64,000 nt of DNA, taken from positions 1-64,000 of the forward strand of contig JBGVLM010000007.1 of assembly GCA_045124255.1 (NCBI GenBank). The letters run 5' to 3'. Made by a program: the position numbers and the translations under genes. Shown piece by piece: positions 51,246-61,241 of this stretch (the first letter of the stretch is position 1; each line of letters begins with the position of its first letter). The notes under the pieces are model-generated. The model was not told where the DNA came from. It made no database searches and saw only the letters and a program-made list of their open reading frames with translations. The stretch comes from Eshraghiella sp045124255. GTDB taxonomy: Bacteria; Bacillota; Clostridia; Lachnospirales; Lachnospiraceae.

Positions 51246-52400
51246 TTATGCACTAGTCAGTACTTTTTTAAGTGACATGTATGCTTCATATGACGGTACA
51301 GTACCTCCAATATAATCGCTATCATATACCTCGCTTTTTTTGATATCATTTCTTTTCAAAGCATTCGACAAATTCTCTGCACTGATTCCTTCTTTATTTC
51401 TAACTATATAAATGCTGTCATTTCTATCGAATTCATCTAATAATTCTGAGTAATGTGTTGAAAAAATAATCGTTGCATTTTTCTTATTCACTTTTCTGTC
51501 AATGAAAAATCTAATTAATGTAGCTACAATTTCTCTGTTAAAATGATTCTCTATTTCATCAACAATAAGATATCCACCCTCAGCAAATGCAAATGCTGCA
51601 CTCATAAATACCCCTAAACCTTTTATCGTTCCCGATGAAAGATAATTTTCCAGGATTCTCGGATTATTAATAACAATTTCTTCATTTCCATAAAATTTCA
51701 ATCGGATATCAACTTTCTTTTCCTTTAAATTACACTCGAGATATTCTATACCAGGATCCAAAAAAGTTAAGAGTTCTTTAGGAAATCTGCCAAGAACATT
51801 CAAAATATTATGATCTGTCCATTCCAACATATCACGAATAAAAATACTTGTATTTTTTTTCTTATTCTCTGCAACAATAATACTGACATCATCCATTAAA
51901 TATTGTTCATTTATATCCCTTTTTTCTTTTAAATCGGAGTCATCAAAATCAAACAGACTCTTCTTTGTTTTTATTTTACTAATTTCTTTCGACCACAATT
52001 TTTCGTCTCGAATAATCAACTTTTCGTTGCCATCCGAAGCATTTACTTCCTTTCCAATAAAAGACTCTAACTTATTTACATAAGTCCCATCAAAGAAAAA
52101 TGATGTAATAATAACCTGCTGCTCACCATTGATATCATCCAAAATTGTTTTTGACTGAATATTGTTTATTGACTCATTATTCAACATCTTCATAACAAAT
52201 GAGATTGCTTTTAGTATTGTTGTTTTTCCGGATGCATTTATACCAACAAACGAAATAGCTTTATTTACATATATATTTGTAAACAAATTGCACAGTCGTT
52301 CTTTATCAGCATCATCAACTCTTTGCTTTGCTACAAAATCAATATCTAAAACATCTTTAAAATGCGGCAACCCTTCTATTGTTAATTTTAAAATTTTCAT
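51246..52400 (-). CDS. AAA15-type (RecF/SMC-like) ATPase, putative defence sensor
   Basis: A 384-residue ATPase with Walker A GINASGKT at 53-60, an ABC-like signature LSSGTIKG at 254-261, Walker B LIVDEIEN at 278-285 and H316 in STHYSE. The middle (about 75-240) is a coiled, charged insertion. Such AAA15/AAA_21 proteins, paired with a small nuclease-like partner, are hallmarks of anti-phage modules. The gene is clearly poorer in G+C (about 25-35% in several 60-base lines) than the flanks (often near 45-60%), a sign of transfer. Own promoter at 52446-52474. Confidence 0.85.
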   Translation of the reverse strand: MKILKLTIEGLPHFKDVLDIDFVAKQRVDDADKERLCNLFTNIYVNKAISFVGINASGKTTILKAISFVMKMLNNESINNIQSKTILDDINGEQQVIITSFFFDGTYVNKLESFIGKEVNASDGNEKLIIRDEKLWSKEISKIKTKKSLFDFDDSDLKEKRDINEQYLMDDVSIIVAENKKKNTSIFIRDMLEWTDHNILNVLGRFPKELLTFLDPGIEYLECNLKEKKVDIRLKFYGNEEIVINNPRILENYLSSGTIKGLGVFMSAAFAFAEGGYLIVDEIENHFNREIVATLIRFFIDRKVNKKNATIIFSTHYSELLDEFDRNDSIYIVRNKEGISAENLSNALKRNDIKKSEVYDSDYIGGTVPSYEAYMSLKKVLTSA

Positions 52401-52445
52401 GGCATTCTCCTATTTTATTTACGAATATCGTGTTTTTACCTTTAC

Positions 52446-52474
52446 ATTATATCCAATCTCTAATATATATTCAA
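52446..52474 (-). promoter_or_regulatory. Promoter of the AAA/Toprim pair
   Basis: Minus-strand TTGAAT (52474-52469), 17 bases and a perfect TATAAT (52451-52446). The leader is about 40 bases long and ends with AGGAGAAT. Confidence 0.75.
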
Positions 52475-52523
52475 TATTTATTTACGCATGTTTCGTTTTT
52501 ATTTTCCTTGATTTTATAATCTT

Positions 52524-54215
52524 CTACCTACCTGGTATGCTCTCCTCCACGCACAGCCGTCCCCAGCCGGTCCTTGTCGAGGGGACCGGTTCTCCTGCAA
52601 GCGGTATGGCACCTTTTATCAGATATGCCTTGACCTTTTCCCCGTACATAAATGCATCATTTCCCTTTATTATTCCCCATTCCATAAGTAATGCCGCACT
52701 CCCTGTCACAAAAGGCGCAGCCATTGAGGTCCCCGTCCGCTGAACGTAGCCTCCTCCGACTGCTGCCGACATTATGTTCACGCCCGGTGCCACAAGGTCC
52801 GGCTTAACCGTCTCGATTCTTCTGGTATTGCCCCTTCCCGAAAAAGCAGCATAGGCGTTGGTTCTCGCATTATATGCCCCCACGGAAATAACATTGTAGG
52901 CAGTTGACGGAATCGTAAGCGTAGTATCGGGTGAATTCACGGTAAAACCGGTATTACGGCTTATAAACGCGGATGACGGAAGCCATACGTCAAACTGACC
53001 GTTTTTAATCTGAAGCGGTTCAAGCTGTAGCTTCCAGATTCCGCTGTCAATATAATCTCCCCGCGGAATAAACTGAATGAAAATCTCCTGTGCAGTACTG
53101 TAGGGTGCCGGTTCTCCGTAGTAAACATATATTAACGTATTCTGATAAGCCAGTTCAGTAACCGTCCGTTCCTTGGATATAGGGCCGAGCCGCTGTCCGT
53201 CCGGTGCAATTATCCATAGAAAAAAAGTATCCGAATAATTTTTCCACAGTTGTACATCCAAGGACAGTTCATTTTCCCCTATTCCTAATTCCACAGTATT
53301 AACTTTGCCAGTAAGTTCACCTGCGTAATGGATGCCCATTGCCGCATCGTTGCCCGTGCCTACTGCAAACACATTTTTCCATACTCCGGAAACTGCATTA
53401 ATATAGCTTTCCAATAAAGAATTTCCGTCATGAGCGCCATAATTATTTCCTATGCTCAGATTAATCGCAACCGGCTTTTCAAGGGCGGAGGCAGTTTTTA
53501 CAACATAATCAATTCCCTCCATAAGTCTTGCAGTATTGTTAAATTCATCTTCACCAAGCCGTACCACAATTAATTCCGATTTATACGCAACTCCCCTGTA
53601 TCTTCCGTCGGACGCCCTTCCGTTACCTGCCGCAATTCCTGCCACATGCGTTCCATGACCGCTTGCATCACTTATTGGAATTAACTCCCTTCGTAAAGAA
53701 GCATCAGATGTCATTAAAGCCTTATTAATTGTATCCCTTGAATATACAATTCCGCTCCTTTCATCATAAATTGACTGAATCCTTGTACTGCCATCCTCAT
53801 TGCGAAAATCAGGATGCGTATAATCAATGCCACTGTCAATTATTCCTACCATAACACCTTCTCCCGACAGATTATAGGGATTGACCCATACGGGTGATAT
53901 GCATGCGGCCGTAACGGAATAATCCAGCTCATACGAAAGTCTTTTGGGTTTCTCAATAAAAATAACTTCCGCAAGGGCTGCCAGCTCGTCTATACGGTTC
54001 TCATATATCCGAACCAGCGCATAGCCCTGCGAAAGTTCCTTAATACTGTTTATAATACCTTCTGCTGCCACAGCCAGATTACCTGAATATCTGATTATAA
54101 GCTCCCATTCGTTAAGCATGGAATCATATCCTGTATTCAGATTTGTGGTCCGTTTCCTCTCGCTGTCAGGCAGCATAAGTGCAAGATTTAATTCATTATC
54201 CCGTTTTTGATTCAT
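52524..54215 (-). CDS. Subtilisin-like serine protease (S8, CspB-like)
   Basis: A 563-residue S8 peptidase with the full triad D127 (DSGID), H187 (GHGTHVAG) and S497 (GTSMAAP), and N289 (GTGND) in the oxyanion hole. A prodomain-like part (about 1-95) comes first, and a beta-rich insertion (about 300-435) splits the catalytic domain, as in clostridial Csp proteases. There is no signal peptide. Csp proteases process the germination hydrolase SleC, but related genes occur widely in Lachnospiraceae; no sporulation genes are nearby. It follows addA by 47 bases. Confidence 0.92.
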   Translation of the reverse strand: MNQKRDNELNLALMLPDSERKRTTNLNTGYDSMLNEWELIIRYSGNLAVAAEGIINSIKELSQGYALVRIYENRIDELAALAEVIFIEKPKRLSYELDYSVTAACISPVWVNPYNLSGEGVMVGIIDSGIDYTHPDFRNEDGSTRIQSIYDERSGIVYSRDTINKALMTSDASLRRELIPISDASGHGTHVAGIAAGNGRASDGRYRGVAYKSELIVVRLGEDEFNNTARLMEGIDYVVKTASALEKPVAINLSIGNNYGAHDGNSLLESYINAVSGVWKNVFAVGTGNDAAMGIHYAGELTGKVNTVELGIGENELSLDVQLWKNYSDTFFLWIIAPDGQRLGPISKERTVTELAYQNTLIYVYYGEPAPYSTAQEIFIQFIPRGDYIDSGIWKLQLEPLQIKNGQFDVWLPSSAFISRNTGFTVNSPDTTLTIPSTAYNVISVGAYNARTNAYAAFSGRGNTRRIETVKPDLVAPGVNIMSAAVGGGYVQRTGTSMAAPFVTGSAALLMEWGIIKGNDAFMYGEKVKAYLIKGAIPLAGEPVPSTRTGWGRLCVEESIPGR

Positions 54216-54262
54216 ATAAAGCCTTTTTATTTATATGTATTCAAAAAACGCCGTTCTTGATA

Positions 54263-57200
54263 TTATTCTTTTTGAAATGGCATTACCGATATCTCCTTAT
54301 CAAGCGCAACCGAATATATATAGCAGTCCGCAACAGATTTGCCAGTCACCTTTTCAATTGCCTTTGCATAGAGTTCAAGCTGTTTTGCGTATCGTGCCAC
54401 AAGGATTTCCTCACCGTTATCGGAATCGGCTCTGTCAGTCTTATAATCCACAATATATACACTGCCATTCTTAATATAGAATGCGTCGATAATTCCCTGT
54501 ACAAGAACTTTTTCCTCGGACGGAAAATCCTGATTAACCGCGTCGGCTCCGATTTCCATAATAAAAGGCTGTTCTCTGTACAACTGCTTATCCTGAAATG
54601 CTTTTTTCATGTCCTGCCCCAAACCGGTTGATACGAATTGAAGAAATTTATTGCAGTTAATGAGCTTTGCATATTCCTCAGGCATTCTTCCCTCTGCAAC
54701 AAGGGCGTCAAGCTGGCTCTTAAGCCCTGTAAAGCTGTCCGCACAATTATAATCCAGCAGTTCAAAAAACTTATGATATGCATTACCTCTTGATATTCCT
54801 GTAACTTTCTCATCAGCCTCAATAAACCTTGGAACAGCTTTCTTACTTTCAGGCAGCTCTATTCTTGCCTCAAGATTATCACTTTCCTCCATTGCCTTAT
54901 GTTTAAGGTCTGAAACGGAATATTTGGATTTGACTGACAGAATGTTGCTGTACGGATATTTATATTCCAGTTTTTCCTTCACAAGACGATATATATCAGC
55001 ATCTGCTTCATATTCGTCCATTTGTCCGGATATATCCATTGCATCGGATAATACTGCAATCTCATGAGCGGCTATGATATCATACAGCTCATCCATACTG
55101 ATTTCCCTTACCCTGAATCTGTTGTTATTCAATGCAACTGGGGCAACCAAATCAAGATAATTGGTATTCTCTGTCAGATAGCCGCTCTCGATTCTGCCGC
55201 TTTCCTTTGCAAGCTGCCATTTATCCAATGACTTTTCCATTCCCGTAACGCCAATCATGATAAGCTTGTTAACTGCTCTTGTCATTGCAACATACAGAAC
55301 TCTTAACTCCTCACCTATCCCGTCGGATTTAATTTTGCGGGAAATCAGGTTCTTATATACGACATTTTCCCTGATTCTCCTGTTCAAATCAACATAATCC
55401 ATTGCAATACCGTAATCGCTGTCATATATAACCGGGTCATTTGCATCCCTAAGATTATAATTCTTGGCAAAATCACCAATTATAACCACAGGAAATTCAA
55501 GTCCCTTACTTTTATGGATACTCATTATTCTTACGGCATCATCAGCGCTCTGTGAGGTATTATCGGTACCGTAGTCCACATCATATTTCTGCAGCTTATC
55601 AATATATCTGAGGAAGTTAAATACTCCGAAATAACTTGTATTTTCAAATTCTTTAGCTTTGACAATGAGCATGTCGAGATTGGCTTTTCTGCTCTCTCCA
55701 TTCATCATTGCACCCGTGTAATCATAATATCCGGTATTATAGATTATCTCAGATACAAGCTCCCTGATTGTAAGAAGCTCTGCCTTATCCCGATAATTCT
55801 TAATCAGCTCAAGAAATTTACGGCATTTACTTCCAAGCTCATTATCTTTATCCGCATATTCCCTCAGACAGTCATATAATTCCGTTCTGCGTTTTCTGCC
55901 CTTGACTGTGGCAAGCTCCTCTGCAGTAAAATAAGCCCAGTAGGACCTCATAAGTCCTGCAAGCGGAATCTCCTGTCTCGGATTGTCTATTACCCTGAGA
56001 AAATCCAACACCTTAACGACCTCATTAGCGGTAAAATAACCCGTTGATGAAGCATACAATGCAGGGATTCCGTGATTGGCAAGAATTGATGCATATACAG
56101 GACCGGCGGTTTTGTCACTTCTTAACAGAATAACACAATCGCTGTATTTAAGCTCAGGATTTTCCTTGCGAAGCCTTATTATTCTGTCGGCAGCAATATG
56201 CGCCGAAGCCTCTCTTTTGTCCCAATTATTATTGTTCAGCATATCTCTGTCCATAAGAATAAGCTCAGATATATCATCAAAGCTGTCTTCAAAATCCCTG
56301 CCGGCATTAAGCCTTACCTCGTCCGTATAATCTATTCCGCCGATTGTTTTCTTCATGACTGCATGAAATACATCATTAATTCCTTCAAGCACATTGGCGC
56401 GGCTTCTGAAATTCTTATGAAGCTCTATTTTGCAGTATTTATCAGATTGTGCGGTATCATATTCAGGATATCGGGCGTATTTATCCATGAACAACTCCGG
56501 CTTTGCCATACGGAACTTATATATGCTCTGTTTGACGTCGCCTACCATAAATATATTGGGCGTTCCGAACCGCTCCTTAGATACTGCATTGAGTATGTAT
56601 TCCTGAACAGGATTACTGTCCTGATATTCATCAATATATATTTCATTAAAGCTCTCCGCCAGCTCATCGGCAATTTCGGTATAGGTATTATGTCCGTTAT
56701 CCCTGTTAATAAGTATATCAAGTGCATAATGTTCAATATCGGAGAAATCCACTATATTCTGTTCCTTCTTATATGCCCCGAATCTTATCGTAAATTCCGT
56801 AACAAGTTCAAGATATATATCCGCATAGGGCTTACAGCTAAGAAGCTGTTCAAGCTGCTTGTCTGTATCAAGACAATATTCCGCCAAAAGTTTTTCTTTG
56901 CGTTTTTTATTTCTTGAACGCATTGTCTGAACTTTTTTGCGTAATTCCTCATCTGCCTTTGAACGTTTCAGATTCTCATCAGCCGTATTAAGTATTTCTG
57001 CAATCTGTTCAAAAGTATCCGCCTTATCGCAATGCCGCCATTTATCCCTGTCAGCTTCAATTGCCGGTATATATTCAGCCGGACCGCCCATATCCCTGCA
57101 ATATTCAAGCATTATCTCACAGTCATCAGCACATTCCCTGCAAAGCTGTCTGACATATTCAAGTGTATAGCCTACTATCGGAAGTTTCTCATATGCTTTA

Positions 57201-57805
57201 ACCGAATCCGTCATAAATACCTTCCTGCAGTCTGCAAGCCATTCCAACGGCCATGGATTACTCTGTGAGAATCTGTACAGTCCGAGAATATATTCCGATA
57301 TTCTGTCAATTGATTTACCGGGTGCAAAGGCTTCCACAAAATCAAGGAATTCCCTGCTGCCCTCATTAAATTTTTCCTCCAAAAGCTCCTGAATGACATC
57401 CTCTCTTATAAGGCTTAACTCACCTTCATCAGCAACCCTGAAATCCGGCTCCAATGAAATTGTATTATAATAATTTCTGATTATATATGTACAAAAGCTG
57501 TCTATCGTCGTTATCCTTGCATTATCAAGCAAAGAAATCTGTCTGAGAAGATGACGGTTGCCCGGATTCTTCTTTAGTTCGTTTTCAAAGGCATTGCTTA
57601 ATCTGGTCTTCATCTCCTCCGCCGCAGCCCTTGTAAAGGTCACGACAACAATTGTATCAATATCTGTCGGTGCTTTCTCATCCAGCACTCTTCTGATTAT
57701 TCGTTCAATCAGCACCGCTGTTTTACCTGAACCGGCGGCGGCACTTACCAGAAGATTACAGCCTTTTGCATCAATCGCATTCTGCTGTTTAGTTGTCCAT
57801 GCCAT
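54263..57805 (-). CDS. addA: ATP-dependent helicase/nuclease subunit A
   Basis: The 1180-residue subunit of AddAB, which resects double-strand breaks for RecA and degrades phage DNA. It is a UvrD-type helicase: Walker A AAGSGKT (about 23-29), motif II DEYQDS, and MSIHKSKGLEFPVV further on. The C-terminal RecB-like nuclease has GIIDAF and VDYKTD. Length is usual. It lies three bases after addB, so the subunits are coupled. It may be relevant to phage interaction that the AAA/Toprim pair lies about 2 kb away. Confidence 0.97.
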   Translation of the reverse strand: MAWTTKQQNAIDAKGCNLLVSAAAGSGKTAVLIERIIRRVLDEKAPTDIDTIVVVTFTRAAAEEMKTRLSNAFENELKKNPGNRHLLRQISLLDNARITTIDSFCTYIIRNYYNTISLEPDFRVADEGELSLIREDVIQELLEEKFNEGSREFLDFVEAFAPGKSIDRISEYILGLYRFSQSNPWPLEWLADCRKVFMTDSVKAYEKLPIVGYTLEYVRQLCRECADDCEIMLEYCRDMGGPAEYIPAIEADRDKWRHCDKADTFEQIAEILNTADENLKRSKADEELRKKVQTMRSRNKKRKEKLLAEYCLDTDKQLEQLLSCKPYADIYLELVTEFTIRFGAYKKEQNIVDFSDIEHYALDILINRDNGHNTYTEIADELAESFNEIYIDEYQDSNPVQEYILNAVSKERFGTPNIFMVGDVKQSIYKFRMAKPELFMDKYARYPEYDTAQSDKYCKIELHKNFRSRANVLEGINDVFHAVMKKTIGGIDYTDEVRLNAGRDFEDSFDDISELILMDRDMLNNNNWDKREASAHIAADRIIRLRKENPELKYSDCVILLRSDKTAGPVYASILANHGIPALYASSTGYFTANEVVKVLDFLRVIDNPRQEIPLAGLMRSYWAYFTAEELATVKGRKRRTELYDCLREYADKDNELGSKCRKFLELIKNYRDKAELLTIRELVSEIIYNTGYYDYTGAMMNGESRKANLDMLIVKAKEFENTSYFGVFNFLRYIDKLQKYDVDYGTDNTSQSADDAVRIMSIHKSKGLEFPVVIIGDFAKNYNLRDANDPVIYDSDYGIAMDYVDLNRRIRENVVYKNLISRKIKSDGIGEELRVLYVAMTRAVNKLIMIGVTGMEKSLDKWQLAKESGRIESGYLTENTNYLDLVAPVALNNNRFRVREISMDELYDIIAAHEIAVLSDAMDISGQMDEYEADADIYRLVKEKLEYKYPYSNILSVKSKYSVSDLKHKAMEESDNLEARIELPESKKAVPRFIEADEKVTGISRGNAYHKFFELLDYNCADSFTGLKSQLDALVAEGRMPEEYAKLINCNKFLQFVSTGLGQDMKKAFQDKQLYREQPFIMEIGADAVNQDFPSEEKVLVQGIIDAFYIKNGSVYIVDYKTDRADSDNGEEILVARYAKQLELYAKAIEKVTGKSVADCYIYSVALDKEISVMPFQKE

Positions 57806-57808
57806 AAT

Positions 57809-60800
57809 CTATTCCTCCTGCTCCTTATAGCCAAGCCTGCTCCATTTATCAGGTTCATCCTTGATGCTTGTCTTCTCCCTGTATTCCTGTCTTTTTGGAT
57901 TGAAATTGCATACACTGCAATACGGACAATACTCACAGGACTCCCTGTAAGGATTAGTCTCTACTGTTCCTTTACGGATTTCTTTTTCCATTTGGGACAT
58001 TTTGTCAACTGCATAGCGTGACAGGCATTTCAACTGTTCATCCGTAAGAAGATGTCCGTCCAAGGTAAGCATTCCGTCCTTATTTCTCTTTGCAGGAACT
58101 ACAAGTGACTTGCCCTTTTCCCAGTCATCAAGGTATTGGATACTCTCGTACCCCACCATTCCCGTAGGCTTCATTGCATTAAGAAGTGCTTCGTCAGGCT
58201 TCTCTTTGTCGGTTTTACTGATAATAGGATTGTCAATACGGTTATATAAAGCACCTGCAGCATAAACGGTCTTATCGGGATTCTGCTCCTGAAGTTTTTT
58301 GACTGTGCTGTGCAGGTACACCATTAACTGCAGTTTCAGACCATTATATATATCATCCAAATCAAGGTCATTTGCTCCTGATTTATAATCAATTATTTTG
58401 ACATGAACTGAATCGTCATCCTCATATGTATCAATTCGGTCTATTTTTCCTGTGATTGCAGTACCCATAAAATGCTCATAAAAAATATTTTCAAATTCTG
58501 CCGGCTTAAAGCTTCCTGCTGACAACTGCCTTCCAAGTGCCCATACCGTATGCTCCAGAAGACTTATTATTCTCTGCTTCATATATTGATTTCTGCCGCT
58601 TTCGGTAAAATACGAGGCATTATAATCCGCAGTTACGTCCATAACCGCACTAACCACAAGCTCCCTTCGTTCTTCATCCGTCACATCAGAGAAATCCTTA
58701 TTGCGTTTCTTCAGTTCTACTGATATTTTCTCTATTGCATTATGAAATATGCTTCCCAAATCAGCCGAATTGATTTCATGGAGCTTACGTTCTTCAAGCT
58801 CCAGTCCGTAATCCGCAAAATGCATAAAAGCACAGTTTGCATAGCGTTCAAGTCTGGATATACTGCTCTTCTCTATTGCGCTGTACAGAATTCGAGCAGT
58901 TTCCTCTGACAGCAGGGACTTGGTATTCTCCCTGATATAGATATCGGTGATTTCGTGTATTCTTTCCGAATAGGGTTCGTTTTCAAGAAAATACAGCAGC
59001 ATCTCCTTAATTCCCGGCTTAACATCATCCCTGTTAATAAATGCCGCAGATGCAATATGGAGCGTATTATCCGGATTGGTTATTTTGTCCACTTCCTTAA
59101 TCTGTTCATTATTCTGCACAGCTAATTTCGGATACATTTTCTGAAGCATGCTTATAATTCTCGAAGGCTTGCATTCCTTGCCCTCGGAATCATAATTATG
59201 ACACATCACCTGTAACATGCTCTCAGGCTCCGTCATATTAAGATAGAGATAAAAATTCTGGATAAAAACCTTTTCCCTTGGTGACGGTGACAGCTCAATA
59301 TTATTATCATGAAGTATTTTTCTCTCATTCTCGGAAAGCATTCCTTTATTAGAGGAAAGCTTAGGAAGAATGCCCTCATTAACTCCGAGAACAAACAGCA
59401 CCTTAATATGTTCAAGTCTTGTTCTCTCAATATCACCCACCGTTACGCAGTCAACGGACGGCGGAATTACACCCACCTTTATTTCCTCAAAGCCTGCGTC
59501 AAGAATGCTGATAAATTCCGCTACCGTTACCTTCTCATCACCGAGTAATGAGTCAAGCTGCTCCAAAAGACCGATTATCTTTCCGTAAGTCTGTCTGTAC
59601 TCCGCAGCCTTGGACATATTGTCTGCCCTATAAACAACAGCCTCCGTTTCACACGCCATGGCTTCAAGAATGTTATAGGCATCCGCGGCTTCCATAAGCT
59701 CATATATCGCCCTTACAATCACTCCTACGGTTATGTCCTTACCTGCAAGCTGCTCCTCAAACGGCAGTATTATATTGATAAAATCCTCTCTGGTCTTATT
59801 AATATCCTGTAAATCATTTTTCTTACCTGAGGACTTACGGATAAAATTCTCATGCCATTTACTTCTGCCCCGGATTCCGAGTGCCAGCACATAGTTTTCA
59901 AGAATATCAACTGATTCCCTGTCAATACGGCACAATTTGTTTTTAAGGAAACGGAATACGCTCTCATAAGAAAAATTGTCCTTAATAATTCCGAGTGCCG
60001 CTCTTATATATTCAACAACCGGGTTACCGATAAGGCTTCGCTTGTTGTCCATGAAAAAAGGTATTTGACTCTCAGTAAATATTCTCTGTATATAATCCGA
60101 ATAATCCCCGATATTCCCTGCAACAACCGCAATCTCCCTGAAGCGTACATTGCGGCATCTGACACAGTCAAGAATCCTTGCGGCGGTAAGCTGAACCTCA
60201 TCCCTTGGCGTATTCGGCATCGCAATCGCAATGTCCTTAACCTCCCCGTCATAATGCTTACCCGAATATCTGAAAAGCTCTTTTTCAAGGAAGTCAAGCT
60301 CTTCTGATTTCGCAAATCTGTACTTATCCTTATCTGTAGGTATTCTGTTATATGTAACATGATGTCCAAGTCTGTCAGCGATTCTTCCCATAATCTGCAT
60401 CATATTTTTACTCATATGAAACAAATCAGAATCACCGTTAATCACGTTATAATCCTCGTTATCAGGAATTGTAACAGTATTAATAACATGGTCCGCCATA
60501 GTTAAAATGCATTCAAACACTCTGTACTGAACCGGCGTAAAGCCCGTAAAACCGTCAAATGCAACAACCGCATTATTGAAAAATGACGATTTGGAAATTA
60601 CTCTTAATAATTCTTCGGGTCTGTCCTCCACCGTCACATATTTGTCCCGTATATACTCCTCAAATGCCTCATAAATAACGAGAATGTCACTAAGCTTCTG
60701 TTTGAGACGGTCAGTTGATTTGACTTCATCGATAATTCGTCTAAGCTCCTCTGTTCCGATTCCATACTGCTTCAATTCTGAAATCATTGATTTGATTTCG

Positions 60801-61162
60801 CTCACAAATCCCTGAGTTCTGTCTGCCTTAACAATTCTAAGACATCCCGCAACCTTATTAAGCACCTTACGCACAATAAGATTCTTACCCGTATCGTCAA
60901 TTATCTCCAAAAGTTCAATGCCAAGCTCATCAAAAATCCTGTATGCCAGTCTTCCGAAGGTCACGACATCTATGTTGAATACACCGCCGTTATCATGCAT
61001 TCTTACGATATCCTTCTGTGCCTGCAGGGAGGACTGTTCAGGAACGATTAATATGTATTTTCTGTTGCTGTCTGTTGATTCCATTGACTCTTTAATAAGT
61101 CTGTTATAGAGCTTATAGGTCTTGCCATGCCCTGAGGCACTCATAAAAAATTCTAACGACAT
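57809..61162 (-). CDS. addB: ATP-dependent nuclease subunit B
   Basis: A 1117-residue AddB. The N-terminal Walker-like motif is ASGHGKT (about 9-15), and the C-terminal nuclease has IDYKSG. The iron-sulfur staple is visible: one Cys in YANCAFMH and three more within CEYCPYCSVC near the end. AddB scans for Chi and cuts one strand. The start is ATG 61162 (MSLEFFMSASG) after GGGAG; the earlier ATG is rejected as it lies in the ribosome site region. A dyad precedes it in the divergent promoter region. Confidence 0.96.
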   Translation of the reverse strand: MSLEFFMSASGHGKTYKLYNRLIKESMESTDSNRKYILIVPEQSSLQAQKDIVRMHDNGGVFNIDVVTFGRLAYRIFDELGIELLEIIDDTGKNLIVRKVLNKVAGCLRIVKADRTQGFVSEIKSMISELKQYGIGTEELRRIIDEVKSTDRLKQKLSDILVIYEAFEEYIRDKYVTVEDRPEELLRVISKSSFFNNAVVAFDGFTGFTPVQYRVFECILTMADHVINTVTIPDNEDYNVINGDSDLFHMSKNMMQIMGRIADRLGHHVTYNRIPTDKDKYRFAKSEELDFLEKELFRYSGKHYDGEVKDIAIAMPNTPRDEVQLTAARILDCVRCRNVRFREIAVVAGNIGDYSDYIQRIFTESQIPFFMDNKRSLIGNPVVEYIRAALGIIKDNFSYESVFRFLKNKLCRIDRESVDILENYVLALGIRGRSKWHENFIRKSSGKKNDLQDINKTREDFINIILPFEEQLAGKDITVGVIVRAIYELMEAADAYNILEAMACETEAVVYRADNMSKAAEYRQTYGKIIGLLEQLDSLLGDEKVTVAEFISILDAGFEEIKVGVIPPSVDCVTVGDIERTRLEHIKVLFVLGVNEGILPKLSSNKGMLSENERKILHDNNIELSPSPREKVFIQNFYLYLNMTEPESMLQVMCHNYDSEGKECKPSRIISMLQKMYPKLAVQNNEQIKEVDKITNPDNTLHIASAAFINRDDVKPGIKEMLLYFLENEPYSERIHEITDIYIRENTKSLLSEETARILYSAIEKSSISRLERYANCAFMHFADYGLELEERKLHEINSADLGSIFHNAIEKISVELKKRNKDFSDVTDEERRELVVSAVMDVTADYNASYFTESGRNQYMKQRIISLLEHTVWALGRQLSAGSFKPAEFENIFYEHFMGTAITGKIDRIDTYEDDDSVHVKIIDYKSGANDLDLDDIYNGLKLQLMVYLHSTVKKLQEQNPDKTVYAAGALYNRIDNPIISKTDKEKPDEALLNAMKPTGMVGYESIQYLDDWEKGKSLVVPAKRNKDGMLTLDGHLLTDEQLKCLSRYAVDKMSQMEKEIRKGTVETNPYRESCEYCPYCSVCNFNPKRQEYREKTSIKDEPDKWSRLGYKEQEE

Positions 61163-61193
61163 AACTTCTCCCATATAAAAAAAGTAATATTTT

Positions 61194-61231
61194 CCCGAGT
61201 TGATTAATATTTTATAATAATCAGATTCGGG
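61194..61231. promoter_or_regulatory. Dyad in the addB divergent promoter region
   Basis: CCCGA-N2-TGATTA and TAATCA-N3-TCGGG form an inverted repeat centred near 61212. It covers a TATAAT for the plus strand (61213-61218), and on the minus strand a TTGTTT-N17-TATTAT pair can be read for addB. It could be an operator or a hairpin. Confidence 0.5.
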
Positions 61232-61241
61232 AGTAAAAACA

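Noticed and set aside
52524..54215. Firm assignment as a germination protease
   Set aside because: The triad fits CspB, but no sleC, cspC or sporulation gene is in the window, and similar proteases occur in non-sporulating relatives.
56198..56917. Plus-strand 239-residue frame inside addA
   Set aside because: It lies opposite conserved helicase motifs, so it is a shadow frame.
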